DNA of 64,000 nt from Phlegmacium glaucopus (Eukaryota; Basidiomycota; Agaricomycetes; Agaricales; Cortinariaceae): contig MU130542.1 of NCBI GenBank assembly GCA_015039465.1, positions 375,377 to 439,376 of the forward strand, given 5' to 3'. Below are positions 36,606 to 47,839 of the stretch, piece by piece. How positions within the stretch are numbered: the stretch's first letter is position 1; the number at the start of each line of letters is the position of its first letter. The position numbers and the translations under genes were made by a program. The notes under the pieces were generated by a model. The model was not told where the DNA came from and made no database searches. It was given only the letters and a program-made list of their open reading frames with translations.

Positions 36606-37832
36606 GAGTAGTATTGGTAATTTGAATGTGTCTTCCCCACTCGTCGGTTGAATTTTAGCCATTTCGTTCGGTTTGAACTCTTGTCATACGAAACTTATTT
36701 CGACAATTCATGCGTCGAAGTTCCCCTCATGCCATGCACAGAAAACATTCATCTCTGGCTCAAGTCTTGAGGCAGATTTTGCTTCTTGCCAATGTATGTG
36801 AGTTACTTTGCAACATCGGACTCACGAAAATCAACAACCAGCGTACGTGTATAACAGTTTTTACGCACACTACCCGCTCACTTATCTTCTGTCATCTGTC
36901 GACACATTATTACAACTTCTCTTCCTCTTCATGTATAGAGATGGCGATTGGCCGTGTCCTCCTGACTCCTCCATGTGTTTCCGGGTCGGGAACCTCAATT
37001 CAATATACTAAAATAATCGTATTCGAGTGATTTATGATTGATCAGAGCTTCAAGAAACGGTCGTGGTAGGAGAAAATAGAAGTGTCTATGATAGTACATC
37101 TCTCACCCCCTCCCACTTTTCCGACACACTAGTAGTATTACTAATACCAAGCACCTGCATTCCGAGTTTTCCAAGCGCATCTATTTTTACCAGGTGGTGC
37201 CTGAATCAAAGATAGCGCTGCTGAAATCATGGTAGTAAATATACAATGTGTGTATTGGTTTCAATATATATCTTGTCAACATATTTCAAGCTAAAATAAA
37301 TTCAACCTTTGAACAAAAGTATAGATATTCCCGAAAGATTTTTCCATCCACTTTCTTCCGCCAGCAAAAATCGCTATTGATAATTGAAAGACAGTAATTC
37401 AAGTTAGACCGTAAATTGACCGATATCAGATGATCAGCCTTCTGTTGACAGATTGTCAGATGCACACGGGGGAAGGTAGTCACCAGACAGAAAGTCGTAG
37501 TATACCTTTCGTAAGTCCCCAGAGTGTCCAACCTTGATGACGGTAGTATTTTAAATCCGAGGGATATACTGATGCCAGCCTACGTACTTACCTTGGAACA
37601 GCTAGCTGACTACCGGCAGGGTACATAAAATAAGACAGTTGTGTATCACGGTATCAGTTTGTGCCTCAAACTATTTTAATAAGTGCCTGACCGAATGATT
37701 ATGACAGCGACAGCTTGCAAAGATCATCAGTTCTTCACAAAGTTTGCATCTTGGCAGACACTGCATTTGATATGGACGCTAGACTCATATATAAAGCAAG
37801 ATGCAATAGGTCATTAAAACAGACACGAAACC
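36606..37832. other. Intergenic, no supported gene
   Basis: AT-rich with short frames. The plus frame at 36710-37030 has no recognisable feature. Confidence 0.4.
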
Positions 37833-39179
37833 ATGAAGCTAACTACTGGAGAACTTTACTTCATTGGATTATGTCTCGAAGGTTTTATATGCGGTAAGAT
37901 TTTTCTACAACTTTCGTGGCCCTTGGCTAAAGAAGTATAATATCGACTTTGTCCCAGGACTCTATTCTGGCATATTCGCCATGTATTTACAAGACCCCCA
38001 GGCATCAAAAAACAGCCTTTTCTCTACTCTGTGTGCTCTATACATTCTATCTGTTGTCACCATTGCGCTTGATCTGAGATTGTACATAAATCCAGTTAGT
38101 AACGATTTCATCGGTAATAACTTGAATAACCATCTTTTTTATGCTTTCTGTTTCAAAGACGGAAGTGGCATTCCTCATACAAGGCATAGCAATTGGTTTC
38201 TGCAATTTAATAGCTCAATGCATCCTAGTATGTATAAATTACTATCCCTATCATTTATTTTATTTATGCAAATATTAAAGATCTACCGTTGCCGGGTTGT
38301 ATGGGGTTGGAATAACCGTTCTGTGAACTCATTGCCGTATCTTTCCTTCAGTCAGTCAAGCTATCCCCAAGTTATTTGACTGACTAATTTCAATTTATTG
38401 CCTCTAGTTTCGTGGATAGCGAGTATTGCCATCTTTTATAGAGTTGACCAGATTCAACAGTACGATCCTGCCGACATTTTCCTGGCGCCTTGGCTGGTTG
38501 CGGCGCCTTGGCTGGCTGTAGCAAGTATCGCCATTACCACGATTTCAAATGCTCTGGTGACGGGCTTAAACATTCACAAAGTATCCTGTGGAGTCAAATC
38601 CAACTTGGAAGACCACACTTTGGGCGCCACTGGAAGGGGCAAAATTCGGATTGTCATATTCATACTAATTGAATCTGGCATAGTATTACTCTCATTCCAA
38701 TTGGCTTGGCTCGTGCCTACCGTTAATGATGTTCAAACGATGGACTATTCTACCGCTCTTAGTCTGATCATTCCAATCCACCAAATGCTCAATGTGATTA
38801 CAACATCAGTCATTGCTACTTCTTATTTCACTGATAACACGATTCTGTCTAGGGTATAATACCTACACTCATCTTTGTGCACTGGCAGGTCCCAATGGAA
38901 CACGACGAGGAACCTATCATTGAACCTGTGATCGAACCTGTGATCGAACCCGTGATTGAAACTACCATTGGGAGTTTTCACCGTACAGCTAACATTGGGA
39001 GTTTGCACCGTGCAGCTAACTTTGGGGGTTTGCACTTTGCAGCTAACGATCCAAGATCAATGTCGGGAACGGACGATGCCGGTATTGTGAATAGAGACGA
39101 TGATACTAGCGTTCAACTAAGCGACGATATCGAGATGGTAGATAGAGTCCAAAGGCAGCAGACATACATGTACAACTAG
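37833..39179 (+). CDS. Multi-span membrane protein, basidiomycete family
   Basis: Starts at ATG 37833 (MKLTTGELYFIGLCLEGFIC) and is spliced (37894-37957) to GLYSGIFAMYLQDPQASKNS. Next comes LYILSVVTIALDLRLYINPV, then FLIQGIAIGFCNLIAQCIL after an intron near 38115-38170, and, after another near 38232-38280, IYRCRVVWGWNNRS. Later helices are SWIASIAIFYRV, APWLAVASIAITTISNALVT and IRIVIFILIESGIVLLSFQL. This is a widespread unnamed Agaricomycete family with about seven helices. The tail may end at the TAA at 38859. Alternatively, a short intron after LSR joins it to a polar tail with IEPV repeats (38910-38960) and repeated GSxHRxAN units, ending at 39179. That last 35-nt intron is unusually short, so the long tail is uncertain. 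Confidence 0.7.
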
Positions 39180-39215
39180 TGGTCAAAGCGTGAGAAAGAC
39201 TCATCGTTCAGACGT

Positions 39216-39512
39216 TCACTCTGTATTGTCCGTAAGGTACTGTCTCGGGTCCTTGCTCCGACCCGAGGCCCGAGGAAGTGTATTGATTACATGCAAAGGT
39301 AGCCGAGCGTAATATTGGTGACATTCATGACCAGGACCCTTGAACGTTTGAACGGTGACATCCTCGTCAAGGTTAACCGTTAACGGTGCTGCAAGGTGCT
39401 TGGGAGTGACATAATTTAGATTTTCCAGTGCGATGAGAGTAGCGAGAGGGTCACTGTGGGCAAATTTATTGCCGTGCAAAGCAGCGGCCCGCAACCGAAG
39501 TCGTATCAGCAC
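39216..39512 (-). CDS. Short hypothetical frame, repeated in part
   Basis: 98 codons (MLIRLRLRAAALHGNKFAHS start). I do not recognise it. Part of it (the sequence around GACCAGGACCCTTGAA and ATAATTTAGA) recurs at about 41110-41170, so it may be a fragment of a repeated gene and not a gene in its own right. Confidence 0.3.
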   Translation of the reverse strand: MLIRLRLRAAALHGNKFAHSDPLATLIALENLNYVTPKHLAAPLTVNLDEDVTVQTFKGPGHECHQYYARLPLHVINTLPRASGRSKDPRQYLTDNTE

Positions 39513-39770
39513 AGTATTTTAGTGTTTGTCCAAATCAAAAAAAAAGCTTCAATTCATACTGGGAAGATAATAAAGAAATAGGAAAAAGGGAAAGTTTTGG
39601 GCCAATTTCGGGCCCTCTATTAGTATCTTCGTTGTACTAAAGTAGCGGTATTTAACTCTGTTCCATGTAGCTCTACGATCTCTCACACAGTGAGAGGCCA
39701 GATTTCGCCGTTACATATTCCTCAATTCCGCTCTGGTCCATGGATCATCCCCTTATATACCACCATAGCA

Positions 39771-40500
39771 TTAGCAAGCATAGTGCGAGTCCGTCAATGA
39801 TTCGCTCGACCCTCCCCACAACCGTTTGGAACCCCACGAGCTGGCAACCCAGAAAGGCGACAAAATGAAGGCGATAACTAGAGAAACGACCGCGAAGATC
39901 ATCCCCGGTGTGAAAATAGCTCCTCCAACGGCGCCAGCGTAGGTTGCATGTAAAACGTCAATTCCCCCAAGGTCGACGTGGTTATAGAGGAGAATAGTAC
40001 ACCCTATGGTGCCGGAGAGTGTAGAAACTAGCACCGACAAGCAAATTTGGATAAGCCAATGTACTAGTCCCCCTTCGGTGTATTTCTTCAAGTTCGGAAT
40101 ACATAGCGATAATGCAGCGATAAAGCTTGATACTAGTAAGCTGCCTACTGCCCCGATGTAAGCTGCGGAGGCGTTGCTTGTGTAATGTGCATGATGTGTG
40201 GCTCGAAGGATGCTGTTTCCAATGAGCCTGATGGTTAAAAAACGTGGATTTAAGCATATTAGAGGCCTGAAGAGAGGGAAAGGGTGACGAACATTGTGAT
40301 AGCTCCTGTCGATGCAATGACTCCGAAAATGAGACCCACAGAGATGCTAAAGGAAGACAAGGTGATTAGAGGGGGACGAACGACGTAGTTATTGAAAGAC
40401 TTGCAGAATCGCTACCACAGTCAGAATCACCATCACAACCATTTGAAAGATGGCCCAACGGGATTCAGGGATATCAGTGAGGACAGATGTTATACTGCAA
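39771..40500 (-). pseudogene. 5'-truncated paralog of the 60.6-61.6 kb membrane gene
   Basis: The minus strand encodes SITSVLTDIPESRWAIFQMV, then (after introns) LIGNSILRATHHAHYTSNAS, AYIGAVGSLLVSSFIAALSL, VLVSTLSGTIGCTILLYNHV and DLGGIDVLHATYAGAVGGAI, ending SLTDSHYAC. These align with the gene at 60646-61611. The first ~55 residues of that gene (a Pro/Thr-rich N-terminus) are missing: similarity begins at AYPPAKVRMKRTCS, a stop lies upstream in frame, and the first in-frame ATG would be the MKRTCS methionine near 40494. It may still be translated from there, but truncation is the simpler reading. Confidence 0.6.
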
Positions 40501-40579
40501 GTTCTCTTCATTCGAACTTTGGCTGGCGGATAGGCGTTCACTTGGTTATAACGACTGATAATGTACCTAGATAGTAGTT

Positions 40580-41485
40580 TGATAATCTAGGTACAGTGAG
40601 TTAATGACGAAAATAACTACTAGTAGTTAGATGGAGTGGCTCACCTCAGTCACTTATTATAACGAGTGGGGTGCATCTCAATTAATAGTACGGTATTTAT
40701 ACAATACAACACAATAGGTCGTATGTGGCTGGCCACCTTGTAGCACGGTGGCCAGTGGCACGATGGCCCGCTTTGTTTAGTACGCTTGTTCACAGAGACA
40801 TCAAATAATATTAACGCCCCTCCTCACTGTGAACATAGTCTCCTCGGATGGAATCACGATGCGTCACGGGATGGATAAACATCAGTAAAATGTCATTTGA
40901 GATTCCAGTTTCAAGTGGTTTCGAGCGGTTTCGAGGATTCAAGAATCGTCTACGAAGACCTTGAAAAGCTGTGCGAGCTTAGGGGGAGGCCCGCATCAGC
41001 AACCACCTCGGCCCTTCTATGGAGTCCCGCCGAGCGCCATAGACTTGGATGATGAGAGACGCATTCTATGTCTTACCGAGGGACAAAGATGGACAAAAGA
41101 GCGAAATATTGGTTACATTCCTGACCAGGACCCTTGAATGTTAACGGGAATGTCGTCAAAATAATTTAGATGCGTGTGAACGCATTTCCTTAATAGACAT
41201 TGGTCTTCGGATCTTTATCCATCTTTAGTTCTCACTGTTGTGCCAACAACAATCAATCGCTTTGACCAGCGCATATTTCCAAATCATATACCCTTCAGCG
41301 TTTCTGGATACCCACAATTCCTGGTATTTCATGTAAGTCATCTGACCTCAGATAACATTGTTGAACATTAGTTCTTCTCTGCCAAGTAACCAATTACCCC
41401 GTGATCACCTTCTGCAGACGCTCGTTATACACGCAGCATACACACCCGACTCCCCCATTATCATCAGTGCTCACCCCCTTGCACC
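40580..41485. other. Intergenic; upstream region of WD40-kinase unit
   Basis: From about 41260 the sequence is the duplicated upstream segment that also occurs in pieces at 47840-47960, 49320-49414, 52400-52497 and 62590-62775 (CCCTTCAGCG...TTCTGGATA; GACCTCAGATAACATTG; GATCACCTTCTGCAGACGCT). No gene is seen before that. Confidence 0.5.
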
Positions 41486-43746
41486 ATGGAAAATTCATTC
41501 AAATATGTTTTCGTCGAGACAAAGTCCAGCTGGTTCATTGGGTCATCCCACTCCTCCCTTTCATTCTCATCAGACGGAACGACTATAGCTGGTACAATGG
41601 CCGTGAACAGCCCATATTGCAGAAATGGCAGAGTTTATTTCTGGGAGACAGCCACTGGCGCCGTTATCTCGTTAATTAATGACTGGTCATCTGTGGTCTT
41701 TTCACCAACTAACCCGGACATGGCCATCGTCGTTGGATCGAAGGGCATCCAAGCAGTGAAGCGGACTTCACCTAGAGCGGAGGCGTGGAACGTATGTGGA
41801 ATTTGTAAATCCTATTTTACTGCGCCTGCGATCGCCGTCTACAGATCTGGCGGCAAGACGACTGTGCAAGGCTTTGATAGCCGTCTTTATGAACACGACG
41901 CAACTAGCTTCCAGTTTCTTCTGAGGTATACCGAGCGTTACACCGTCAAGGCATCGAGTGTCGCATACTGTCCGCTTGACCCCGAGTTGCTCATTGTTGG
42001 CCGCGAGGATGGACATCTTGAGGTCATATCACACACTGGTCAAGGCACCTCTCAGTTGCATTGCCAACTCAAGCCAGTCAGTTTTGTAAAGGTTTCTGCG
42101 TGCGCGTGGTCGCAGGACGGAAGATGGATTGCAACTGGCGACGACGTTGGCGACATCCGTCTTTGGAATGCAAGTGTTACGACTAACATCTCACTCGCGA
42201 GGATACTACCTTGTGATCGATCCAGCCCCATCACCTCTCTTATCTTTTTGCCGGACAGCACTGGACTCATAATTCTTTGTGGTGGCTATCTTACCGTGTG
42301 GGATATTGTTCAAGGCGTATATGTCGCCAACTCTGGGTTGCCGGCTATGGCGATGAACATAGCGTTGGATGGTCCTCGGAATCGCATTGCCGTGGCCATT
42401 AACGGCACAATCTTTTTATATGAGCTCAAGCTACACCAGCTGAATCTACACCACCAAAAGCTACACCAGCAGAAGCTACACCAGCAGAAGCTACACCAGC
42501 AGAAGCTAAACCAGCAGAGGCTACACCAGCAGAAGCTACACCAGCAGGAGCACCAGCAAAAACTACCGGGCCAGCAGAACCCACTCCACCACAATCGCCA
42601 GACGAAAGGAAAACATTCCATCTCGTCCGAACTTGCAGGATTTGATATCACTAATAAGGTTGTGAAATCGAAGCGGGGTCATTTTGTTAGCCTCTACTTC
42701 GATATTTACCGTGGTGTATGGAATTTCGACACACCCCGCATCTTCCAGCACGTTGTTGCGATCAAGGCACTACGTCCTGGCTTTAATCCACGCAGCAAGA
42801 CACAAGAAAGGGAGGATTTTGAAGATGTACGTAAATTTAAACTCTTATGCCTTTATGTATCCATTCACGGTACTTACCTTTCACCTAGCGGCTCACCAAA
42901 TGTCTGACTACGTGGGCGAAATTGACACACGATAACCTCCTTCCGTTATTGGGTGTCAGTATGAACTTTGGTAGATTTCCTGCAATCGTCACATCGTGGA
43001 TGCCAAACGGTACGCATGAACTTACTCTCTATTTCGTCCTTCTGAAACGTGATCATAACCATAGGTCTTTTAAGTGATTACATCAAATCGGAAGAGGAGT
43101 ATGACAAGATGGAATTGATCGTTGGCGTAGCCAGAGGCATTGCGTACCTTCACTGTGAGATTATGTCTTGTTCTTCCTATCCTCAGCAACTATATTCTCT
43201 TTCACAGCGGAAGGCGTTGTTCATTCGGATATACGAGGGGTATGTTCATTCAAGAATTATAACATTAGCAACGAAATCTGAAATTCATATTAGTCAAGTT
43301 TTTTGGTTGACGAGCTCGGAAACGCACGTCTGGCTGACCCTGGCCTCCATTCTGTCTTTGCCAACAGTCCATTAATAGTTAGTGGGACAATGAATGTCCT
43401 ATATCGCTGGATGGCGCCTGAGTTGTTGAAGAATTCATCAGCAAAGGCTACTAGCGCGACAGATGTTTATTCTGTTACAATGACTTCCTTGGTATTTGTT
43501 TTCATATTCAAGTTGTTAGCATTATCGTTGATAAATTTCACATAGGAAATATTCACGGCAAATGATCCTTTCGAAGGCGATAGCGATGCTCTAGTTGCAA
43601 GCCAGGTTCTTAACAACCAACGTCCCGAAAGACCCGAGGATGTTGGGGATATGCTCTGGTCTTTGTGGAATGAGGGATGGAACCAGGACCCCGCGAAGCG
43701 TCCGGACATGGCAAGCTACGTGGGGCACTTGAATCAATTGGCGTAA
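41486..43746 (+). CDS. WD40-repeat / protein-kinase-like fusion, copy 1
   Basis: Six exons join in phase to 660 residues: 41486-42826, 42889-43009, 43065-43154, 43208-43239, 43294-43491 and 43546-43746. Residues 1-310 are WD40-like ([65 protein letters not shown]). A Gln/His/Lys-rich linker of about 315-370 follows. The kinase-like domain has the beta-3 Lys427 ([10 protein letters not shown]), HSD (H523-S-D525) in place of HRD, Ser530 where the catalytic Asn is expected, DPG (543-545) in place of DFG, and an intact APE ([13 protein letters not shown]). These losses suggest weak or no catalysis, that is, a pseudokinase used as a scaffold or sensor. The equivalent gene at 49415-51572 shares all introns and the same substitutions. 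Confidence 0.85.
42428..42560 (+). repeat. In-frame 15-bp minisatellite (KLHQQ linker)
   Basis: The unit AAGCTACACCAGCAG repeats about eight times with substitutions and encodes K-L-H-Q-Q. The second gene copy has only about two units (50360-50390). The antisense strand is open as a Cys/Trp-rich frame, a by-product of the repeat. Confidence 0.9.
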
Positions 43747-45009
43747 ATTGAGTTTCATTCTGTTCCCAAAACTCTTGATCTTTCTTGCGAAATTGGTTTA
43801 TTCCGAACAAAAGTCTATCTTTCCTTTCATCGTAGCTAGGTACTTACAACAGGGGTGGTTAATTTTCCACTGTGCTTCGGTATCATCGTCATCTCCAGGA
43901 AAACGGTGTTACATTTTCATTATGGATTCGAGTTAAGGGAATGTAATGAATGTAAGATTTATGCTTTTTGAAGCAATGATTATTTTTTCTCTTGTCTGTT
44001 TTCTTACTTTTAGTGCCTGAGCTTCGAGCGATATCTTGAATAAAATATGTTACTAATAGCTATTCGCGAGGTTGGCTCTGATAGGATATGACATTCGCAT
44101 ATGACCTTGGCCATCATCTACCAAATTCCAGTCAAGTCTCTTTCGAAGAGTGTTCCACGACGTTGAGTTGTGGGTTATGCATGAATATTGAGTGAGAGGA
44201 CAGTGGGGCTACTTGGGAATGTATGGCGCCGTTATAGACAGGGAAAAAAGGATCTGAGTATATGTCGTTTCTTGTATTTGTGGTCGCTCACTAAATATGA
44301 TAATCAGAAATAGTGGCGTGGTCGAAACAAAAATCGAAAAATGAGGACCCAGGGAGGTGGCAAATGATGCACAGAGAAAGGTTCGAATAAGGTGCGTATC
44401 TCATACTCAGACCATAACTTCGTTTTTAATGCGAAGCGAGGTACAAACAAAGTATCAGAATTTTTGTATTTGAGACAAGGAGAAGTGCACATTCTCCGTT
44501 TCTCTTTCCCTCCTTCTTCGTTGGCACAGAAACACTCGACAAGCTCCTAGGTCGAGCACCGCCTGCGTTACTTCGTTCCTTTTTCACCCACCTTCCAATC
44601 CCAAGCAATTCGGCAAATAGTACCCAGCTGCCTCCTCCGATCCAGAGCATCAACCAGTCAAAAATGTTCATACACCATGTGCTCCCTCTGCCGAAGCGTG
44701 GCCCACCTGCCCACGCGTTTCGTCTCAGCTCTGGGTTCGGATGTGTGTTTTTACCTAATTCAGCTTGCACAATCTGAAGCAACGCAGCCGTAAAATTTAT
44801 GTAACAAATTTCTCTTATAACTACGCTACTGGTAGTCGTAACGCAAAGACAACTCATACTATGATCTTTTCCCAAGATGTAAGGGTCCCCTTAGACTTTC
44901 AACAAACCCTTACTTAAACAATCGAAACTATCACCTTGTTATTCCATATCATCGCCATGAGGTTCAAAGTCGAGGGAATGTGGCTTGTGAGTCGTGACCC
45001 TGCAGCGCA
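43747..45009. other. Downstream part of the duplicated unit, copy 1
   Basis: It matches 51573-52384 with small indels, then continues about 370 bp further than copy 2, to the LINE insertion point. A minus-strand frame at 44426-44875 is listed separately. Confidence 0.6.
44426..44875 (-). CDS. Hypothetical frame conserved between duplicated units
   Basis: 149 codons (MGKDHSMSCLCVTTTSSVVI start), with one hydrophobic segment (FDWLMLWIGGGSWVLFAELL) and a basic C-terminal half. The last ~85 codons are also open in the second unit (52171-52400; RLMLWIGGGSWVLFAELLGI), with mostly conservative changes. No family is recognised, and the conservation could simply reflect recent duplication. Confidence 0.3.
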   Translation of the reverse strand: MGKDHSMSCLCVTTTSSVVIREICYINFTAALLQIVQAELGKNTHPNPELRRNAWAGGPRFGRGSTWCMNIFDWLMLWIGGGSWVLFAELLGIGRWVKKERSNAGGARPRSLSSVSVPTKKEGKRNGECALLLVSNTKILILCLYLASH

Positions 45010-45021
45010 GATTTCCACATT

Positions 45022-47839
45022 TTATTTTTTTATTTTATTTTTTTTAATATCAATTTAGGTCTAGAGAGCGGGGCTCCAAGCAGACATTACAAACTTAGTG
45101 AGAGACTATAGCTACCAGGCGCCTAATGCCTGTTCCCTTCCCCTCCACCCCTCAAGGCACTAATGAGGTACGCCCGTAGCGATCCTATCCCCAATTAGCC
45201 CGGCAGAGAAACGCCGTTTATGAGGGCGTGGTTTGGTGTGGCGGGGGTGGCCGTCCTCGGATGATCTCGTGTTTGCGTATCAGTACTTGGGTAGGACAAG
45301 TCCTTCGTCTTTTAAGTACCCGACTGCGAGCAGTAGGTATGATCCGGTAGAGCAGGCTAAGGGATTAAGTTAGTATGAAGCCGAATGTAGTGCGGGTGTG
45401 AAAGAGGGGGTATTTTGTGGGTGCAACTCGATGGGTCGTCTGGTTCTGGGTTGCTGCCGTGATTCTTGAATAGGTGGAGCACCAGTGTGGTATCTGAAAA
45501 GGAGGCTTTTTATCTCATGTCGACAGGCTGCTGTGAATCTGCAGGTAGAGGAACATCACCTAGTTTCTTTAATCGCCCGGTTCTCCCTATGTAGCGTAGC
45601 AATTCCTTGATACGATCCTTGTCCGATAGAATAGCTCTTAGGTTCCTAGAGCGGTTTCCCAATAGGCGATCCAGATCATGTCTTTCGTAATTGTAGGATG
45701 GGCACTCAAAGAGGAAGTGTATAATTGTTTCTGCGACATCTTCCTGGCGTTGCCTCCAGCAGGAGTTACATTTATTTGAGTCGGATTTACCTATCCGGTG
45801 GAGGTAGGCATTGAGGGGGAAGTGGTTCGTTCTTAACTGGATGATCAGACTGCTTTGTGAACGAGTGAGGCCTTCCTGTATCTTTCGGAATTTGTTGAAG
45901 GGGAAGTCTGGGTCTACGTTGTTGAAACGTTCCTTCCGAGGAGAGATGTTCCACTTTTCTTTCCACTCGGCTTTGAGCTGAAACATGTACTGGGTTTTCG
46001 CAATGCCAGCGCTGAATGGAAGTGGCTGCTGCAGGGCATGTGGCAGATGCTCTACCGGCGTCGTTGAACCTGCCGCCGCCTTCTTTGCCTCCTCATCTGC
46101 CCGTTCATTCCCCTTCACATTCTCATGCGCCGCTATCCACCTCAACGTGATCCTTTCTGGTGTTCTTGTCAGCTCCGAATGTTCAACGAGAGACTCGGCT
46201 TGTCTAGTGAAATGCTCCACTAGATGATATCCTGAGATAGCCTTCTGGGCTCCTATCGACTTTATGAATGCCTGGCTGTCTGAATAAATAGAAATCAGGA
46301 GACGACTTATCCGATTCGATCCCCGCAACAGCCACAGTGCCATGAGACCTCCCGCTACCTCTGCATCCCACACTGAGTATTCCTTGTCCGTCCCCAGGCG
46401 ATGGCGCAGGATCCTTGAGGGCTCATGGATCGTGCCGTCCCTTGGGTAGTACATGACCGCCGCTCCCCCTACAAATCCATTCTGGCTAGATCCGTCCGTG
46501 AAGATCTTAATGCTCGCTTTGTCCTTCTGTTCATCCTCTATGGATTGCTCCTTACTATCCGCGATGACTATGTCGATGGGTAGTTGATAACCTGGAGGCT
46601 TGGATGCTGCTGGGATGTCTTCCAGTGCTGAGGGGTCGATCTTGAAGATTCGAAGTAGGTGCTGACTGTTAGTAAGATGCTTGGTCGCCGGCCGGCAATG
46701 ATATTTCATGACCTGTGACGCTACTGGGTTAGTGGGTGGGAGAGAACATAAGCGGGTTAGGGCCCTATGACAAATCTTTTTGAGTAAAAGATTGATGGGC
46801 AGGAGACCTGCGTGGGCGTCCAGGAGGTCCGTAGGCATCGTCCGTAAGGTTCCTGTGATAGCTAGGGTAGCTATTCGCTGGAGCTTACCAAACTCCTTTA
46901 AGGCTTTGACCGACCCTGAGTTCCTCCTTTTGCCTGGCTCCTTGTGCGGTGGTGTGTACCAAACATCCAAGCCATACGTCATTTTGGGTATCGCCACTGT
47001 AATATAGAGCCTTCGCATGAACTTTGCAGAGAGACCTGTAGCTGGCTTAGTTAGGCGCTTATACAATAGAATCCACTTGGTGGCCTTTGAGATCGCTTCA
47101 TGAGTCTGCGCTTTCCAGTTAAGCTGACTATCCACGTGTATCCCCAGGTATTTGTAGGTAGCCTCTACTCTTACCACCTCGTCCTTGAGTACCAGATCCG
47201 GCGCGACGATGGCCATCATGTGTCCTGGCCTCCTAGGATCCGGGATTCTCTTTCTAGTGAAGTGGGTGACCGCCAGTTTGTCGATGGCGAATCTAGAGTT
47301 GTGAGCGTCAGCCCATGCAAAACCTCCTTCATTCCTGTTCATGAAGTTGGTCAGTATGGTGACGGTTTCTTCCAAGTTGTCTCCCTCCGCCAATGACCGC
47401 CATTGCCAGAGCGTCATCCACGAAACCCAGGGACTCCTCCTCAGGGCGTTCAGCTATTTCAAGCAGGTCAGCATTATAAATTATATAGAGTAGCATTGAG
47501 AGAGGGTCCCCCTGTCCGATTCCATTTGAGATGTGGATAAATTCCGAAAGGAAGTCATCGAATTTCATCCGCGTTCGCCTACCTGTTAGTAGCTGCTTGA
47601 TGAACCTGACGTAGACTTTAGGTATCTGTCTCTTCCGGAGGTTGTGGATGAGTCGGTCTGTTACTGCATTCGGGAAGGCTCCCTCTATGTCAAGGAATAA
47701 AACTGAGACCACTTTACCCTTCCTCCATGCAGACTTGACTTTGTGGACCAGCGAGTGTACCGTGTCGGTCGTCATTCGTCCTGGTCTCCCTCCAAAGTGA
47801 CTGTCTGGCAGTAGGCCCTCCGCCTCAACCATATTGGAG
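45022..47839 (-). mobile_element. 5'-truncated LINE (non-LTR retrotransposon)
   Basis: The element reads on the minus strand. Its 3' end is an A-rich tail (T-rich on the plus strand, 45022-45048). Identical 12-bp sequences GATTTCCACATT flank it at 45010-45021 and 47840-47851, the target-site duplication expected of target-primed reverse transcription. The 5' end is cut inside the reverse transcriptase. The target was the upstream segment of the WD40-kinase unit: rejoining the flanks restores the order seen at 41265-41300. The coding region is described separately. Confidence 0.9.
45510..47835 (-). pseudogene. LINE reverse transcriptase plus RNase H, frameshifted
   Basis: Read from 47835 downward: HFGGRPGRMTTDTVHSLVHK, VSVLFLDIEGAFPNAVTDRL (RT catalytic Asp), NGIGQGDPLSMLLYIIYNAD and GFVDDALAMA, the FVDD active site of reverse transcriptase. 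Just after FVDD the frame shifts (near 47405) into AEGDNLEETVTILTNFMNRN, which continues as one long frame. That frame includes YLGIHVDSQLNWKAQTHEAI, an RNase H domain (IKIFTDGSSQNGFVGGAAVM; WDAEVAGGLMALWLL; IYSDSQAFIKSIG; RWIAAHENVKGNERADEEAK) and a CNSCWRQ...HFLFEC zinc-knuckle-like C-terminus, with a stop at 45510. The order RT-RNase H fits a fungal Tad1/I-type LINE. Truncation plus frameshift make it inactive. Confidence 0.88.

Noticed and set aside
42310..42651. Minus-strand Cys/Trp-rich frame (CWCSFCWCS pattern)
   Set aside because: It is the antisense of the KLHQQ minisatellite inside a supported gene.
44304..44492. Short minus-strand frame
   Set aside because: Alternative frame overlapping the 44426-44875 candidate, without conservation in the second unit.
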